Shown: piece after piece, positions 29,341 through 38,150 of the stretch
How the letters are laid out: each line of letters begins with the position of its first letter
Position numbering within the stretch: the stretch's first letter is position 1
NCBI GenBank assembly: GCA_018402255.1
Contig: JAGYIS010000009.1
Coordinates: 1 to 64,000, forward strand
DNA from: Marinobacter sp.
Lineage (GTDB): Bacteria; Pseudomonadota; Gammaproteobacteria; Pseudomonadales; Oleiphilaceae
DNA length: 64,000 bases
Reading direction: 5' to 3'
Position numbers and translations under genes: made by a program
The notes under the pieces: generated by a model
Databases searched by the model: none
Told to the model about the DNA's origin: nothing
Seen by the model: only the letters and a program-made list of their open reading frames with translations

Positions 29341-30507
29341 TTACTTGTTCAGGAACAGCTCCCGCCCGATCAGCATCCGTCGAATCTCGGACGTGCCGGC
29401 ACCGATTTCATAGAGTTTGGCGTCTCGCAGCAGGCGACCGGTCGGGTATTCGTTGATGTAGCCGTTGCCGCCGAGCAGCTGGATGGCGTCCAGGGCCAGT
29501 TTGGTGGCCATTTCGGCGGAGTAGAGGATGGCGCCGGCGGCGTCTTTGCGGGTGGTTTCACCGCGGTCGGCGGACATGGCGACCATGTAGACGTAGGATT
29601 TTGCGGTGTTCATCCAGGTGTACATGTCGGCGACTTTGCCCTGCACCAGTTCGAATTCGCCGATGGCCTGGCCGAATTGCTTGCGTTCGCGGATGTAGGG
29701 GACGACCACGTCCATGGCGGCTTGCATGATGCCCAGCGGGCCGCCGGAGAGGACGAGGCGTTCGTAGTCGAGGCCGCTCATCAGGACTTTTGCGCCGTTG
29801 CCTTCACCGCCGAGGATGTTTTCGCGGGGGACTTTGCAGTCTTCGAACACCAGTTCGCAGGTGTTGGAGCCGCGCATGCCGAGTTTGTCGAGTTTCTGGT
29901 GACGGCTGAAGCCCGGTGCGTCGCGTTCGACGATGAAGGCGGTGACGCCTTTGGAGCCGGCTTTAACGTCGGTTTTGGCGTAGATGACGTAGGTGTGCGC
30001 GTCCGGGCCGTTGGTGATCCACATTTTGGTGCCGTTGAGCACGAAGTGGTCGCCTTCGTCGCGGGCGGAGAGTTTCATGGAGATCACGTCGGAGCCGGCG
30101 TTGGGCTCAGACATGGCCAGGGCGCCGATGTGTTCGCCACTGACGAGTTTGGGCAGGTACTTCTGTTTCTGTTCTTCGGTGCCGTTGCGGTGGATCTGGT
30201 TCACACACAGGTTGGAGTGGGCACCGTAAGACAAGCCAACGGAGGCAGAGGCGCGGCTGATTTCTTCCATGGCGATGACGTGCGCCAGGTAGCCCATTTC
30301 AGAGCCGCCGTATTGTTCGCCCACGGTGATACCCAGCAGGCCCATGTCGCCCATTTTACGCCACAGGTCCATGGGAAACTCGTTGTTGCGGTCGATCTCT
30401 TCAGCGCGCGGTGCGATTTCAGCGGCGGCGAAGCCGTTGATCTGTTCGCGCAGCATGTCGAGGGTTTCGCCGAGACCGAAATTGAGTTCTGAGTATTGTG
30501 ATTTCAT
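29341..30507 (-). CDS. liuA: Isovaleryl-CoA dehydrogenase
   Basis: FAD enzyme oxidising isovaleryl-CoA to 3-methylcrotonyl-CoA, the first committed step after leucine transamination and decarboxylation. It has 388 residues, usual for the family. [16 protein letters not shown] and [19 protein letters not shown] are the FAD/substrate-binding strands, and [18 protein letters not shown] precedes the helical domain. [22 protein letters not shown] near the C-terminus (quoted as [13 protein letters not shown]) is characteristic of isovaleryl-CoA dehydrogenases. First enzyme gene after liuR. Confidence 0.95.
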   Translation of the reverse strand: MKSQYSELNFGLGETLDMLREQINGFAAAEIAPRAEEIDRNNEFPMDLWRKMGDMGLLGITVGEQYGGSEMGYLAHVIAMEEISRASASVGLSYGAHSNLCVNQIHRNGTEEQKQKYLPKLVSGEHIGALAMSEPNAGSDVISMKLSARDEGDHFVLNGTKMWITNGPDAHTYVIYAKTDVKAGSKGVTAFIVERDAPGFSRHQKLDKLGMRGSNTCELVFEDCKVPRENILGGEGNGAKVLMSGLDYERLVLSGGPLGIMQAAMDVVVPYIRERKQFGQAIGEFELVQGKVADMYTWMNTAKSYVYMVAMSADRGETTRKDAAGAILYSAEMATKLALDAIQLLGGNGYINEYPTGRLLRDAKLYEIGAGTSEIRRMLIGRELFLNK

Positions 30508-30556
30508 CGTTGGCTACCTTGTTGTTCTTGAATTGGGTCTGTGTGCTCCGTCACGC

Positions 30557-31000
30557 TCAGGTGACGGTTTGTTTGGATTCTTTTTGCCCTGCACCCTGTT
30601 GCTTCTTTTTCTTCTGCAGGTCTTCCAGTGCTTCGCGGCACCGGGTTTCGGCGGTTTCGATTTCCATTTCCGCCTGGGCAATGTCGTTTTTCTGTTGTTC
30701 CAGCTGGGCGCGCCTGTCGGCGAGGATTTCCAGCATTTTCAAAAGCTGTTTTTCGTTACCGGTGAGGGTTTCGTCCCACAGGTCGAACAGTTCTCTGGTT
30801 TCTGCCAGGGAGAAGCCCATGCGCTTGCCCCGGAGAATGAGCTTCAACCGAACCCGGTCTTTGGTGGAGAAGATGCGGGTTTGGCCCCTTCGGGTGGGCT
30901 TGAGCAGGCCCTGATCCTCGTAGAATCGGATGCTTCGGGTAGTCACGTCGAACTCCTGAGAGAGCTCGCTGATGCTGAAGGTTCTTTTTTCGTTCATCAC
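30557..31000 (-). CDS. liuR: MerR-family regulator of leucine catabolism
   Basis: A 147-residue MerR-type repressor/activator. The N-terminal helix-turn-helix FSISELSQEFDVTTRSIRFY is followed by the wing EDQGLLKPTRRGQTR. Then comes a dimerisation coiled coil (LLKMLEILADRRAQLEQQ) and a basic tail rich in Lys/Gln. It is the promoter-proximal gene of the liu operon, and LiuR in other gammaproteobacteria controls branched-chain amino acid catabolism. ATG at 31000 or 30997 is possible. It is divergent from the SDR-acyl-CoA dehydrogenase-thiolase operon and probably controls both. Confidence 0.92.
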   Translation of the reverse strand: MMNEKRTFSISELSQEFDVTTRSIRFYEDQGLLKPTRRGQTRIFSTKDRVRLKLILRGKRMGFSLAETRELFDLWDETLTGNEKQLLKMLEILADRRAQLEQQKNDIAQAEMEIETAETRCREALEDLQKKKKQQGAGQKESKQTVT

Positions 31001-31031
31001 GATTTCCTTTTTAGACCAAGGTTAGATAAAG

Positions 31032-31047
31032 TTTACGTAAACGTAAA
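31032..31047. promoter_or_regulatory. Probable LiuR operator
   Basis: TTTACGT-AA-ACGTAAA is a perfect seven-base inverted repeat with a two-base centre. It lies in the 98-base gap between the divergent liuR and SDR genes. This size and symmetry fit a MerR-family operator, and one site could serve both directions. Individual -35/-10 boxes could not be fixed by eye. Confidence 0.7.
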
Positions 31048-31101
31048 GTAGTTTTCGGGTCCGATTTTGAACAAATACAATCCTGAGAATAGGAGTGCAT
31101 G

Positions 31102-31863
31102 ATGGAATTCAAGAATGTGGCGGCCATTGTAACAGGCGGGGCATCTGGTCTGGGTGAGGGCGCCGCGCGTGCCTTGGCGGCGGCCGGGTGTAAGGTCGCG
31201 ATCCTGGATCTTCAAAAAGAGCAGGGCGAAAAAGTAGCCGCAGACATTGGCGGGATCTTTGTAGAGTGCGATGTGAGCTCTGCGGAAAGTGCCGAAGCCG
31301 CCATCAGCGCCGCGCGGGAGGCCCATGGTCCCTGTGGTGTTGCGGTTAACTGCGCCGGTATCGCGCCGGCGGCCAAGATCCTGGGCCGGGAAGGTGTCAT
31401 GCCGCTGGATAGCTTCAGCAAGGTGATCCAGGTAAACCTGATAGGCACCTTCAATATTCTTCGCCTCGCCGCAGCGGACATGGCCCAGCGTGAGCCAAAC
31501 GCCGATGGCGAGCGGGGTGTGATCATCAATACGGCTTCTGTGGCGGCTTACGAAGGCCAGATTGGCCAGGCTGCCTACAGTGCTTCCAAGGGCGGTGTGG
31601 TGGCGTTAACTCTGCAATCCGCCCGCGAATTGGCCCGTGAAGGCATCCGCGTGAACACCATCGCCCCCGGCCTGTTCATGACGCCGATGATGGCCGGAAT
31701 GCCGGAAGAAGTGCAGGACAGCCTGGCGGCGACACTGCCATTCCCCAAGCGCCTGGGTAAGCCGGAGGAGTTCGGCATGATGGTGGACCAGATGGTGCGC
31801 AACCCGATTCTGAACGGTGAAGTGATTCGCCTGGATTGCGCCCTGCGCATGGCGCCCAAGTGA
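31102..31863 (+). CDS. 3-hydroxyacyl-CoA dehydrogenase-like SDR (HSD10 type)
   Basis: A 254-residue NAD-dependent SDR resembling 17-beta-HSD10/2-methyl-3-hydroxybutyryl-CoA dehydrogenase. TGGASGLGEGAARAL is the cofactor loop, followed by ILDLQKEQG, NCAGIAPA, Ser in INTASVAAYEG, and YSASKGG. The C-terminal NTIAPGLFMTPMM and PFPKRLGKPEEF are typical of this type. ATG at 31102 is preferred for spacing to AGGAG; ATG at 31099 is also possible. It leads an operon with an acyl-CoA dehydrogenase and a thiolase, consistent with isoleucine or branched acyl-CoA oxidation. Confidence 0.88.
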   Translation: MEFKNVAAIVTGGASGLGEGAARALAAAGCKVAILDLQKEQGEKVAADIGGIFVECDVSSAESAEAAISAAREAHGPCGVAVNCAGIAPAAKILGREGVMPLDSFSKVIQVNLIGTFNILRLAAADMAQREPNADGERGVIINTASVAAYEGQIGQAAYSASKGGVVALTLQSARELAREGIRVNTIAPGLFMTPMMAGMPEEVQDSLAATLPFPKRLGKPEEFGMMVDQMVRNPILNGEVIRLDCALRMAPK

Positions 31864-31943
31864 ATAGATGAAAACCGCCCGCCAATAGCGGATTCCGGTA
31901 ACAGGATTCGCCACAAGCGAACGAATAACAACAGGTGAGTAAT

Positions 31944-33092
31944 ATGACCAACCACGTCGATCAAGAAGAATTGGCCATGTTTCGGGAGTCGGTGATCAAG
32001 GCTCTGGAAGCCGAAGTGAAACCGCACTACGAAGCCTGGGAAAAAAGCGGAATTGTGCCACGGGAGCTCTGGAACACCCTGGGCAACGCCAGTTTACTGT
32101 GTGTCGACGTGCCGGAAGACTGCGGCGGCATTGGGGCGCCTTTCCAGTTTTCTGTGGTGGTAGGCGAAGAAATGGCCCGCATGGGCTTCGGGGCCTTGTC
32201 TACCAATGTGATGGTGCATTCGGACATCGTCGCGCCTTACCTCAGCCACATCGGCAACGAGGCCCAACGCCAGCAATGGTTGCCAAAGATGGTCTCCGGT
32301 GAAGCCGTCGGCGCCATCGCCATGACCGAGCCCGGTGCCGGCAGCGACCTGCAGGCCATGCGCACCAGCGCGGTGAAAGACGGCGACGACTACATCCTGA
32401 ACGGCTCCAAAACCTTCATCACCAACGGCCAGCACGCCGACATGGTGATCGTCGCCGCCAAAACCGATCCCAAAGCTGGCGCCCGCGGTATCAGTCTGTT
32501 TCTGGTCGACACCTCGTTACAGGGCTACAGCAAAGGCCGCAACCTGGACAAGATCGGCCAGCACTCCGGCGACACCTCGGAAATGTTTTTCTCGGACATG
32601 CGCGTGCCGTCGTCTGCCCTGTTAGGCGAGGAAGGGCAGGGCTTCATGTACCTGATGCGCGAACTGCCCCGCGAACGCCTGGTGATCGGCGCCTTGGGCG
32701 TCGCCGCCGCCCGTGGCTCCCTGGATTTGACCATTGCCTACGCCCAGGAGCGGGTGCTGTTCGGCCAGAAGCTCAGCCAACTCCAGAACACCCGCTTCGA
32801 AATCGCCCGGATGGAAACGGACTACCGCATCAACAAGGCGTTTGTTGACCAGTGCATCCGCGAGTACGAAGACGGCAAGCTGGATGCGCCCACGGCGTCG
32901 ATGGCCAAGTACAGCGCCACGGAGATGCAGTGCCGGGTGGCCGATGGTTGTTTGCAGTTATTTGGGGGCTACGGTTACACCACCGAATATCCGATTTCCC
33001 GGAACTTTATCGACGCTCGGGTACAGAGGATTTACGGCGGTACTTCGGAGGTGATGAAGGAGATTATTGCGCGGTCGGTACTCGGGCGCTGA
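31944..33092 (+). CDS. Acyl-CoA dehydrogenase
   Basis: FAD-dependent acyl-CoA dehydrogenase, about 382 residues. AMTEPGAGSDLQAM and SKTFITNGQHADMVIVAAKT mark the FAD/substrate-binding middle domain. RLVIGALGVAAARGSLDL and LFGGYGYTTEYPISR are in the C-terminal helical domain, and the family ending YGGTSEVMKEIIAR is intact. The ATG at 31944 has AGGTGAG upstream; a GTG at 31935 is less likely. Position after the HSD10-type SDR and before a thiolase suggests 2-methylacyl-CoA or straight-chain substrates; specificity cannot be read. Confidence 0.92.
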   Translation: MTNHVDQEELAMFRESVIKALEAEVKPHYEAWEKSGIVPRELWNTLGNASLLCVDVPEDCGGIGAPFQFSVVVGEEMARMGFGALSTNVMVHSDIVAPYLSHIGNEAQRQQWLPKMVSGEAVGAIAMTEPGAGSDLQAMRTSAVKDGDDYILNGSKTFITNGQHADMVIVAAKTDPKAGARGISLFLVDTSLQGYSKGRNLDKIGQHSGDTSEMFFSDMRVPSSALLGEEGQGFMYLMRELPRERLVIGALGVAAARGSLDLTIAYAQERVLFGQKLSQLQNTRFEIARMETDYRINKAFVDQCIREYEDGKLDAPTASMAKYSATEMQCRVADGCLQLFGGYGYTTEYPISRNFIDARVQRIYGGTSEVMKEIIARSVLGR

Positions 33093-33134
33093 GCCGCTTA
33101 TTCCTGGCTCCTGGCCTGACTGGTTGACGTTGGC

Positions 33135-33205
33135 CGGCTGGGTGCGGGGTATGTTTCTTCTGGGACCGTCAACACGCTTCGCTCGGACAGCTTTTGCCGA
33201 GCAAA
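33135..33205 (+). repeat. Diverged copy of the palindromic repeat that flanks the toxin module
   Basis: GGCTGGGTGCGGGGTATG, TTCTTCTGGGA and AACACGCTTCGCTCGGACA occur in the same order and spacing as in the element at 43056-43198 (read in reverse), where the last box is AACTCGCTGCGCTCAGACA. The right-hand arm is less conserved. It lies in the 228-base gap between the acyl-CoA dehydrogenase and the thiolase. The remaining gap shows no gene. Confidence 0.55.
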
Positions 33206-33320
33206 ATCCAGCGATGCATCCTACAAGCCTGTCCGCACAGCTGGAAGGCTAGGAACCCAAACAAGACCGATGAGCAAGATAAGAACACCAACTAGATTCC
33301 GTTGCAGGAGAACATAAAAC

Positions 33321-34500
33321 ATGAACAACGATATCGTCATAGCAGGCTCCGCCAGAACCCCGATGGGCGGCATGATGGGCTCTTTGAGCTCTGTGCGTTC
33401 ACCGGATCTGGGTGCGGTTTCCATCAAGGCGGCCATTGAACGCGCTGGATTGCAGCCGGCCGACGTTCAGGAAGTCATCATGGGCTGCGTGCTGCCCGCC
33501 GGCCTCGGCCAGGCACCGGCGCGGCAGGCATCCCGCGCCGCCGGTATCCCCGACAGCAGTGGCTGCACCACCATCAACAAAATGTGCGGCTCCGGCATGC
33601 AAGCCGTCATCATGGCCCACGACCAGATCAAAGCCGGCACCAACAACATCATGATCGCCGGCGGCATGGAAAACATGAGCCAGGCACCGTACCTGTTGCC
33701 CAAAGCCCGCGCTGGCATGCGCATGGGCCACGGTCAGGTGATGGACAGCATGTTCCTGGATGGCCTGGAAGACGCCTACGAAGGCGGCCTGATGGGCGTG
33801 TTCGCCCAGCGCACCGCCGTTAAATTCAACATCACCCGCCAGGCCATGGACGAGTTCGCCATTGGCTCCCTGCAAAAGGCCCTGGCGGCTATCGAAAACG
33901 GCTGGTTCCGGGATGAAATTGCTCCGGTGACCGTCGCCGGTCGCGGCGGCGATACCCTGGTAGATATTGATGAACAGCCCGGCAACGCCAAACCGGAAAA
34001 AATCCCGCAGCTGAAACCGGCCTTTGCCAAAGACGGCTCGGTCACCGCCGCCAACTCCAGTTCCATCAGCGACGGCGCCTCTGCCCTGGTGCTGGCCTCC
34101 GCCGCTGAAGCCGATGCCCGTGGCCTTGTCCAGCAAGCCCGAATCGTGGCCCACGCCACCCATGCCCGCCTGCCGGCAGAGTTCACGCTGGCGCCCATCG
34201 GTTCCATTGAAAAGGTGCTGAAGAAAGCCGGTTGGTCACTGGACGATGTCGACCTGTTCGAAATCAACGAAGCCTTCGCGGTGGTTACCCTGGCCGCCAT
34301 CAACGAGCTGAAACTTGCCCGCCGAGAAGGTCAACGTCCACGGCGGCGCCTGCGCCCTGGGCCACCCCATCGGCTCGTCCGGTTCCCGCATCATCATTAC
34401 CTTGATCAACGCCCTCAAGCAGCGCGGCCTGAAGCGTGGTGTTGCATCGCTCTGTATTGGTGGTGGTGAGGCGACGGCGGTGGCGATCGAGTTGCTGTGA
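33321..34500 (+). CDS. Acetyl-CoA acetyltransferase (thiolase), frameshifted
   Basis: A degradative thiolase of about 393 residues. The N-terminal part has the nucleophile in [12 protein letters not shown] (Cys near residue 90) and [14 protein letters not shown]. At about 34315 the frame breaks: one extra T in CTTGCCCG changes LKLPAEKVN to LKLARREGQ. The other frame continues correctly with [18 protein letters not shown] (His base) and [16 protein letters not shown] (second Cys) to 34500. It splits acetoacetyl-CoA or 2-methylacetoacetyl-CoA and completes the SDR-dehydrogenase-thiolase operon. Confidence 0.9.
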
Positions 34501-34504
34501 GTTC

Positions 34505-34523
34505 GGGGGAGGCGGCCTCCCCC
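34505..34523. terminator. Hairpin between converging genes
   Basis: GGGGGAGG and CCTCCCCC pair across a three-base loop, four bases after the thiolase stop and 12 bases before the end of the converging regulator gene. There is no T-run on either side. It may serve as a two-way, factor-assisted terminator or 3' stabiliser. Confidence 0.55.
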
Positions 34524-34534
34524 AAGGCTCAGCG

Positions 34535-36454
34535 TTACGAACGAAACTGCCGGGGGTCGAGCTTCATCTTTTTGAGCCGTGAGGTAAGTGTTGTCGGTTT
34601 AACACAAAGCAGGGCGGCGGCACCGTCATCCCCGAACACGCGACCACTGGTCATCTTCAATGCCCGCACTAGATTCTGAGCTTCCAGTTCTCGTACCTGC
34701 TCCTCGGTCAGCAATTCGCCGTCATAGTGGCGGGCCGGTGTGGTGGTGCCCGTGGACTGCGCTGCGCCGCTGTCAGGGCCGGGCAGGTCGAGATCGAGCC
34801 GGCCATCGGCCGTGATCACCTGTCGCTCGATGACGTTCTCCAGTTCCCGAACATTGCCGGGCCAGTGGTAGGTCTTGAGGGTTGCGACGTCCCGATCGGT
34901 CAGAGCCAGCAGCGGGCGGTTGAATCGCTGGCAGGCACGGTTGAGGAACTCCTGGGCCAGCATCGGTATATCCTCAAGCCGCCGGCGTAACGGAATAGAC
35001 TCAATGGGAAACACGTTGAGCCGGAAGTACAGATCCTCCCGGAAGGTCTTCTCACGAATCTCTGTTTTCAGATCCCGGTTGGTGGCGGCGATCACCCGAA
35101 CATCCACTGCTCGGGTCTTGTTCTCGCCCACGCGCTCAAAGTTTTGATCTTGCAGAACCCGCAGCAGCTTGCCTTGCAGCTCTAGCGGAATTTCACCCAC
35201 TTCATCCAGAAACAACGTGCCGCCGTCGGCCAGTTCAAAACGACCAATGCGGTCGTTGATAGCGCCGGTAAAAGCACCTTTGATGTGGCCGAAAAACTCG
35301 CTTTCAAACAGTTCTTTCGGAATGGCTGCACAGTTTACCCGTATCAAAGGCCGGTCACGCCGTGTGCTGGCCTGGTGGATGGCGCGGGCGATCAGTTCTT
35401 TGCCGGTGCCGGATTCGCCGGTGATCAGCACGTTGGCATCGGTCGGCGCCACCATGCCGATGCGCCGCACGATGGCCTTGATGGCGTCGCTCTGGCCCAG
35501 AATCTCGTGAAAGTGGAATTCGGCACTGAGCTCTTCCTGCAGGTAGGCGTTTTCCATTTCCAGCCGGCGCTTCAGGTTTTCCACTTCCTCCAGTGCCTGC
35601 TGCAACTCCTGCTGTGCTTGCAGGCGCGGGGAAATGTCCCGGAACACCACCACCGCACCCACCGGATGGCCGTTATCCAGAATCGGTGTGCTGGTGTATT
35701 CCACCGGGAACCCGGTGCCATCCTTGCGCCAGAACCAGTCGTCGCCGACCCGTTTGATGCTGGCGTCCCGGAAGGCGCCATAGATGGGGCAGTCTTTCAG
35801 GGGGAACAGGCTGCCGTCTTCGTGGGAATGGTGCACCACCCGATGGATTACCCGGCCCATCAATTCATCCATGCGCCAGCCCAGCATGCGTTCAGCCGCT
35901 GGATTGGCGAAGGTGGTGCGGCCTTCGGCGTCTACGCCATAGATGCCTTCACCTACGGCGTGCAGGATCAACTGATTCTCCCGCTCCATATCCTTGAACA
36001 GCTCTTCCACCCGCCGCCATTCCAGCAAGCCACCCCGGTGGTAATGATTGGCTTCATGGCGCTCCCGAAGTGTTCTCAGTTGCCTCCGGTCGCGCAGCAA
36101 CAACAAGACAGTCTGGGATTCCGCTTCGCCGACACAAGACGATGAAATCTCAAGTTCGACGGTGTGGCCATCGCGATGTTGCAGGCTGAAGTCCCGGCTC
36201 CAGCCGTGGCTGCGGAACAGGGTTTCTTCCGTAAAGTTGATCAGCTGCGGGCGCTGGTCGGGAAACATCGGCGTGCAAGGGCTGTTGGCGATGGACTGCC
36301 GGTCTGTGCCGGCCATTCGTCCCATGGCGCTGTTGGCGGCAAGAATCAGATCCTGTCCGGCATCCACCAGCAAGGCAGCCTCGGGCAGGTGGTCGATCCA
36401 GCGATAATCATCAGGGGAATAGGGGGTGTCATGTCGGGTATCCGGTTGGGTCAT
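34535..36454 (-). CDS. PAS/sigma-54-dependent transcriptional activator
   Basis: A 639-residue bacterial enhancer-binding protein. Two PAS-type sensor domains lie at about residues 20-125 and 165-290, joined by LRDRRQLRTLRERHEAN. A short coiled coil follows. The AAA+ domain runs from about 315 to 545: GESGTGKE (Walker A), GAFTGA (sigma-54 contact), GGTLFLDEVGE (Walker B) and the arginine-finger region RVIAATNRDL. The C-terminal Fis-type helix-turn-helix ends TSRLKKMKL. ATG at 36454 is chosen to begin before the first PAS. It is divergent from the cyn operon and most likely activates it. The signal sensed by the PAS domains is unknown. Confidence 0.93.
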   Translation of the reverse strand: MTQPDTRHDTPYSPDDYRWIDHLPEAALLVDAGQDLILAANSAMGRMAGTDRQSIANSPCTPMFPDQRPQLINFTEETLFRSHGWSRDFSLQHRDGHTVELEISSSCVGEAESQTVLLLLRDRRQLRTLRERHEANHYHRGGLLEWRRVEELFKDMERENQLILHAVGEGIYGVDAEGRTTFANPAAERMLGWRMDELMGRVIHRVVHHSHEDGSLFPLKDCPIYGAFRDASIKRVGDDWFWRKDGTGFPVEYTSTPILDNGHPVGAVVVFRDISPRLQAQQELQQALEEVENLKRRLEMENAYLQEELSAEFHFHEILGQSDAIKAIVRRIGMVAPTDANVLITGESGTGKELIARAIHQASTRRDRPLIRVNCAAIPKELFESEFFGHIKGAFTGAINDRIGRFELADGGTLFLDEVGEIPLELQGKLLRVLQDQNFERVGENKTRAVDVRVIAATNRDLKTEIREKTFREDLYFRLNVFPIESIPLRRRLEDIPMLAQEFLNRACQRFNRPLLALTDRDVATLKTYHWPGNVRELENVIERQVITADGRLDLDLPGPDSGAAQSTGTTTPARHYDGELLTEEQVRELEAQNLVRALKMTSGRVFGDDGAAALLCVKPTTLTSRLKKMKLDPRQFRS

Positions 36455-36482
36455 GACATATCCCAAACAAACCCTGTGCCAA

Positions 36483-36537
36483 CTACGAAAAATCGGAGTA
36501 ACCACTACGATAAATCGTGTAATACGAAATATCGTAG
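36483..36537. promoter_or_regulatory. Three activator-binding-type inverted repeats
   Basis: Three copies of TACGA-N4-TCGTA occur: TACGA-AAAA-TCGGA (from 36484), TACGA-TAAA-TCGTG (from 36506) and a perfect TACGA-AATA-TCGTA (from 36523). They lie about 70-120 bases upstream of the -24/-12 promoter and 30-85 bases from the regulator's own start. This is typical of upstream activating sequences that could also give autoregulation. The assignment to the adjacent regulator is inferred. Confidence 0.75.
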
Positions 36538-36602
36538 TGACGGGCAGCTTTGAGGTTTCTTTAAAGTCTTTATAAAACAACAAGATAAGAATGCCGCAAA
36601 AG

Positions 36603-36619
36603 TTGGCACGAACCCCGCT
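36603..36619 (+). promoter_or_regulatory. Sigma-54 (-24/-12) promoter of the cyn operon
   Basis: TTGGCACGAACCCCGCT has the invariant GG (36605-36606) and GC (36617-36618) exactly 12 bases apart and a perfect TGGCACG upstream half. The downstream half CCGC differs from consensus TTGC. It lies 114 bases before the cynA start, with an activator gene divergently placed. Confidence 0.75.
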
Positions 36620-36732
36620 ATAGCTTACTCAGAAAGTGCGAAAGTCCGAGATTCCGAATTTAAACGGGCTGAGCATAACAATTGTTGCACCAATAGAGTG
36701 CAAAATTCCTCTGAGAGTAGGGAGAGTGCCCC

Positions 36733-38148
36733 ATGACGACAAAGAGCCTTGGTAACCCGTTTGATGGCGATCAGTCACTGATCCATGCGAAAACCTGTGG
36801 TTGCCCGGAGTGCCAGCCCGGGCAGGAGATGCCGTCGGTATCACTGAACCTCCAGCAGCCGGCGACCCCGGACTCGGCAGCGGCGATGGACTCCGAAGCC
36901 ATGATGGATCGGGCGATTGAGAGCGCCGTGGTGCGCTCGGTGTTCGGCCACAACGATCACAGCCGTCGCAGCTTTATGAAGATGATGGGAACAGGCACGG
37001 CTGCTGCGTTGCTCGGTTCGGTGTTCCCGATGGAAAAAGCCAAGGCGGCGGTGAAGGAATCGCTGGGCAAGCTTGAGAAAACCAAGCTGAACGTTGGCTT
37101 TGTACCCATTACCTGCGCCACGCCAATCATCATGGCGGCCCCCATGGGTTTTTATGAGCGTTATGGTCTGGACGTGACCGTGACCAAAACCGCCGGCTGG
37201 GCGGTAGCCCGGGATAAGTCACTGGCGGGCGAATACGACGCCTCACACATGCTGACGCCGATGCCTCTGGCGATGACCATGGGCGCTGGCTCTACCCCGG
37301 AGCCCTTCATCATGCCGGCGGTTGAGAACATCAACGGTCAGGCCATCGTGCTGCACGTAGACCACATGGACAAGCGTGACCCCAAGCAGTGGAAAGGCTT
37401 TAAATTCGGGGTGCCGTTCGAGTATTCCATGCACAACTTCCTGTTGCGCTATTACCTGGCTGAAAACGGCATTGATCCAGACAAAGACGTTCAGATCCGG
37501 GTTGTGCCGCCACCTGAAATGGTCGCCAACCTGCGCGCCGGCAACCTGGATGGCTACTTGTCACCAGACCCCTTCAACCAGCGTGCCGTCTGGGAGAAGG
37601 TTGGCTTTATCCACATGCTCACCAAAGACATCTGGGAAGGTCACCCATGCTGTGCCTTTGCGTGCAGCCAGAAGTTTGCCAGCGACAATCCCAATACCTA
37701 CGGCGCTTTGCTGCGCGCCATCATCGACGCCACCCAGTATTCCAATGAACCTGGAAATCGCAAAGAGATTGCCGAGGCCATCGCGCCGAGGAACTATCTG
37801 AACCAGCCAGTGCCGGTGATCCAGCAAGTGCTGACCGGTCGTTATGCGGATGGCCTGGGTGAAGTGAAGAACGTGCCAGACCGCATCGATTTCGATCCGT
37901 TCCCCTGGCACTCCATGGGCGTGTGGATTCTCACCCAGATGAAGCGCTGGGGCTACATTGAGGGCGATGTGGACTACAAGGGTATCGCAGAACAGGTCTA
38001 CCTGGCGGGTGAAACCGGCAAGCTGATGCGTGAAATGGGCTACGACGCGCCGGATACCACCTACAAGAACCACACCATCATGGGCAAGAACTTTGATCCT
38101 GAAAAGGCTGAAGAGTACGCCCGCAGCTTTGCGATCGGGAGGTTGTGA
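36733..38148 (+). CDS. cynA: CmpA/NrtA-type substrate-binding protein, probably for cyanate
   Basis: A 471-residue binding protein for an ABC importer. A 76-residue N-terminal region contains CGCPEC (Cys22, 24, 27) and then a twin-arginine signal HSRRSFMKMM (Arg78-Arg79) with a hydrophobic segment GTGTAAALLGSV, so export in folded form is expected. The mature part has KLNVGFVPITCATPIIMAA, HMLTPMPLAMTMG and VPFEYSMHNFLLRYYL, typical of the nitrate/bicarbonate/cyanate group. Cyanase lies three genes downstream, which favours cyanate; nitrate transport is the main alternative. It overlaps the permease gene's binding site. Confidence 0.9.
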   Translation: MTTKSLGNPFDGDQSLIHAKTCGCPECQPGQEMPSVSLNLQQPATPDSAAAMDSEAMMDRAIESAVVRSVFGHNDHSRRSFMKMMGTGTAAALLGSVFPMEKAKAAVKESLGKLEKTKLNVGFVPITCATPIIMAAPMGFYERYGLDVTVTKTAGWAVARDKSLAGEYDASHMLTPMPLAMTMGAGSTPEPFIMPAVENINGQAIVLHVDHMDKRDPKQWKGFKFGVPFEYSMHNFLLRYYLAENGIDPDKDVQIRVVPPPEMVANLRAGNLDGYLSPDPFNQRAVWEKVGFIHMLTKDIWEGHPCCAFACSQKFASDNPNTYGALLRAIIDATQYSNEPGNRKEIAEAIAPRNYLNQPVPVIQQVLTGRYADGLGEVKNVPDRIDFDPFPWHSMGVWILTQMKRWGYIEGDVDYKGIAEQVYLAGETGKLMREMGYDAPDTTYKNHTIMGKNFDPEKAEEYARSFAIGRL

Positions 38149-38150
38149 TC

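Noticed and set aside
36455..36583. Upstream extension of the sigma-54 activator to 36583
   Set aside because: The extension would read through the three dyad sites and has no family similarity; the start at 36454 fits the first PAS domain.
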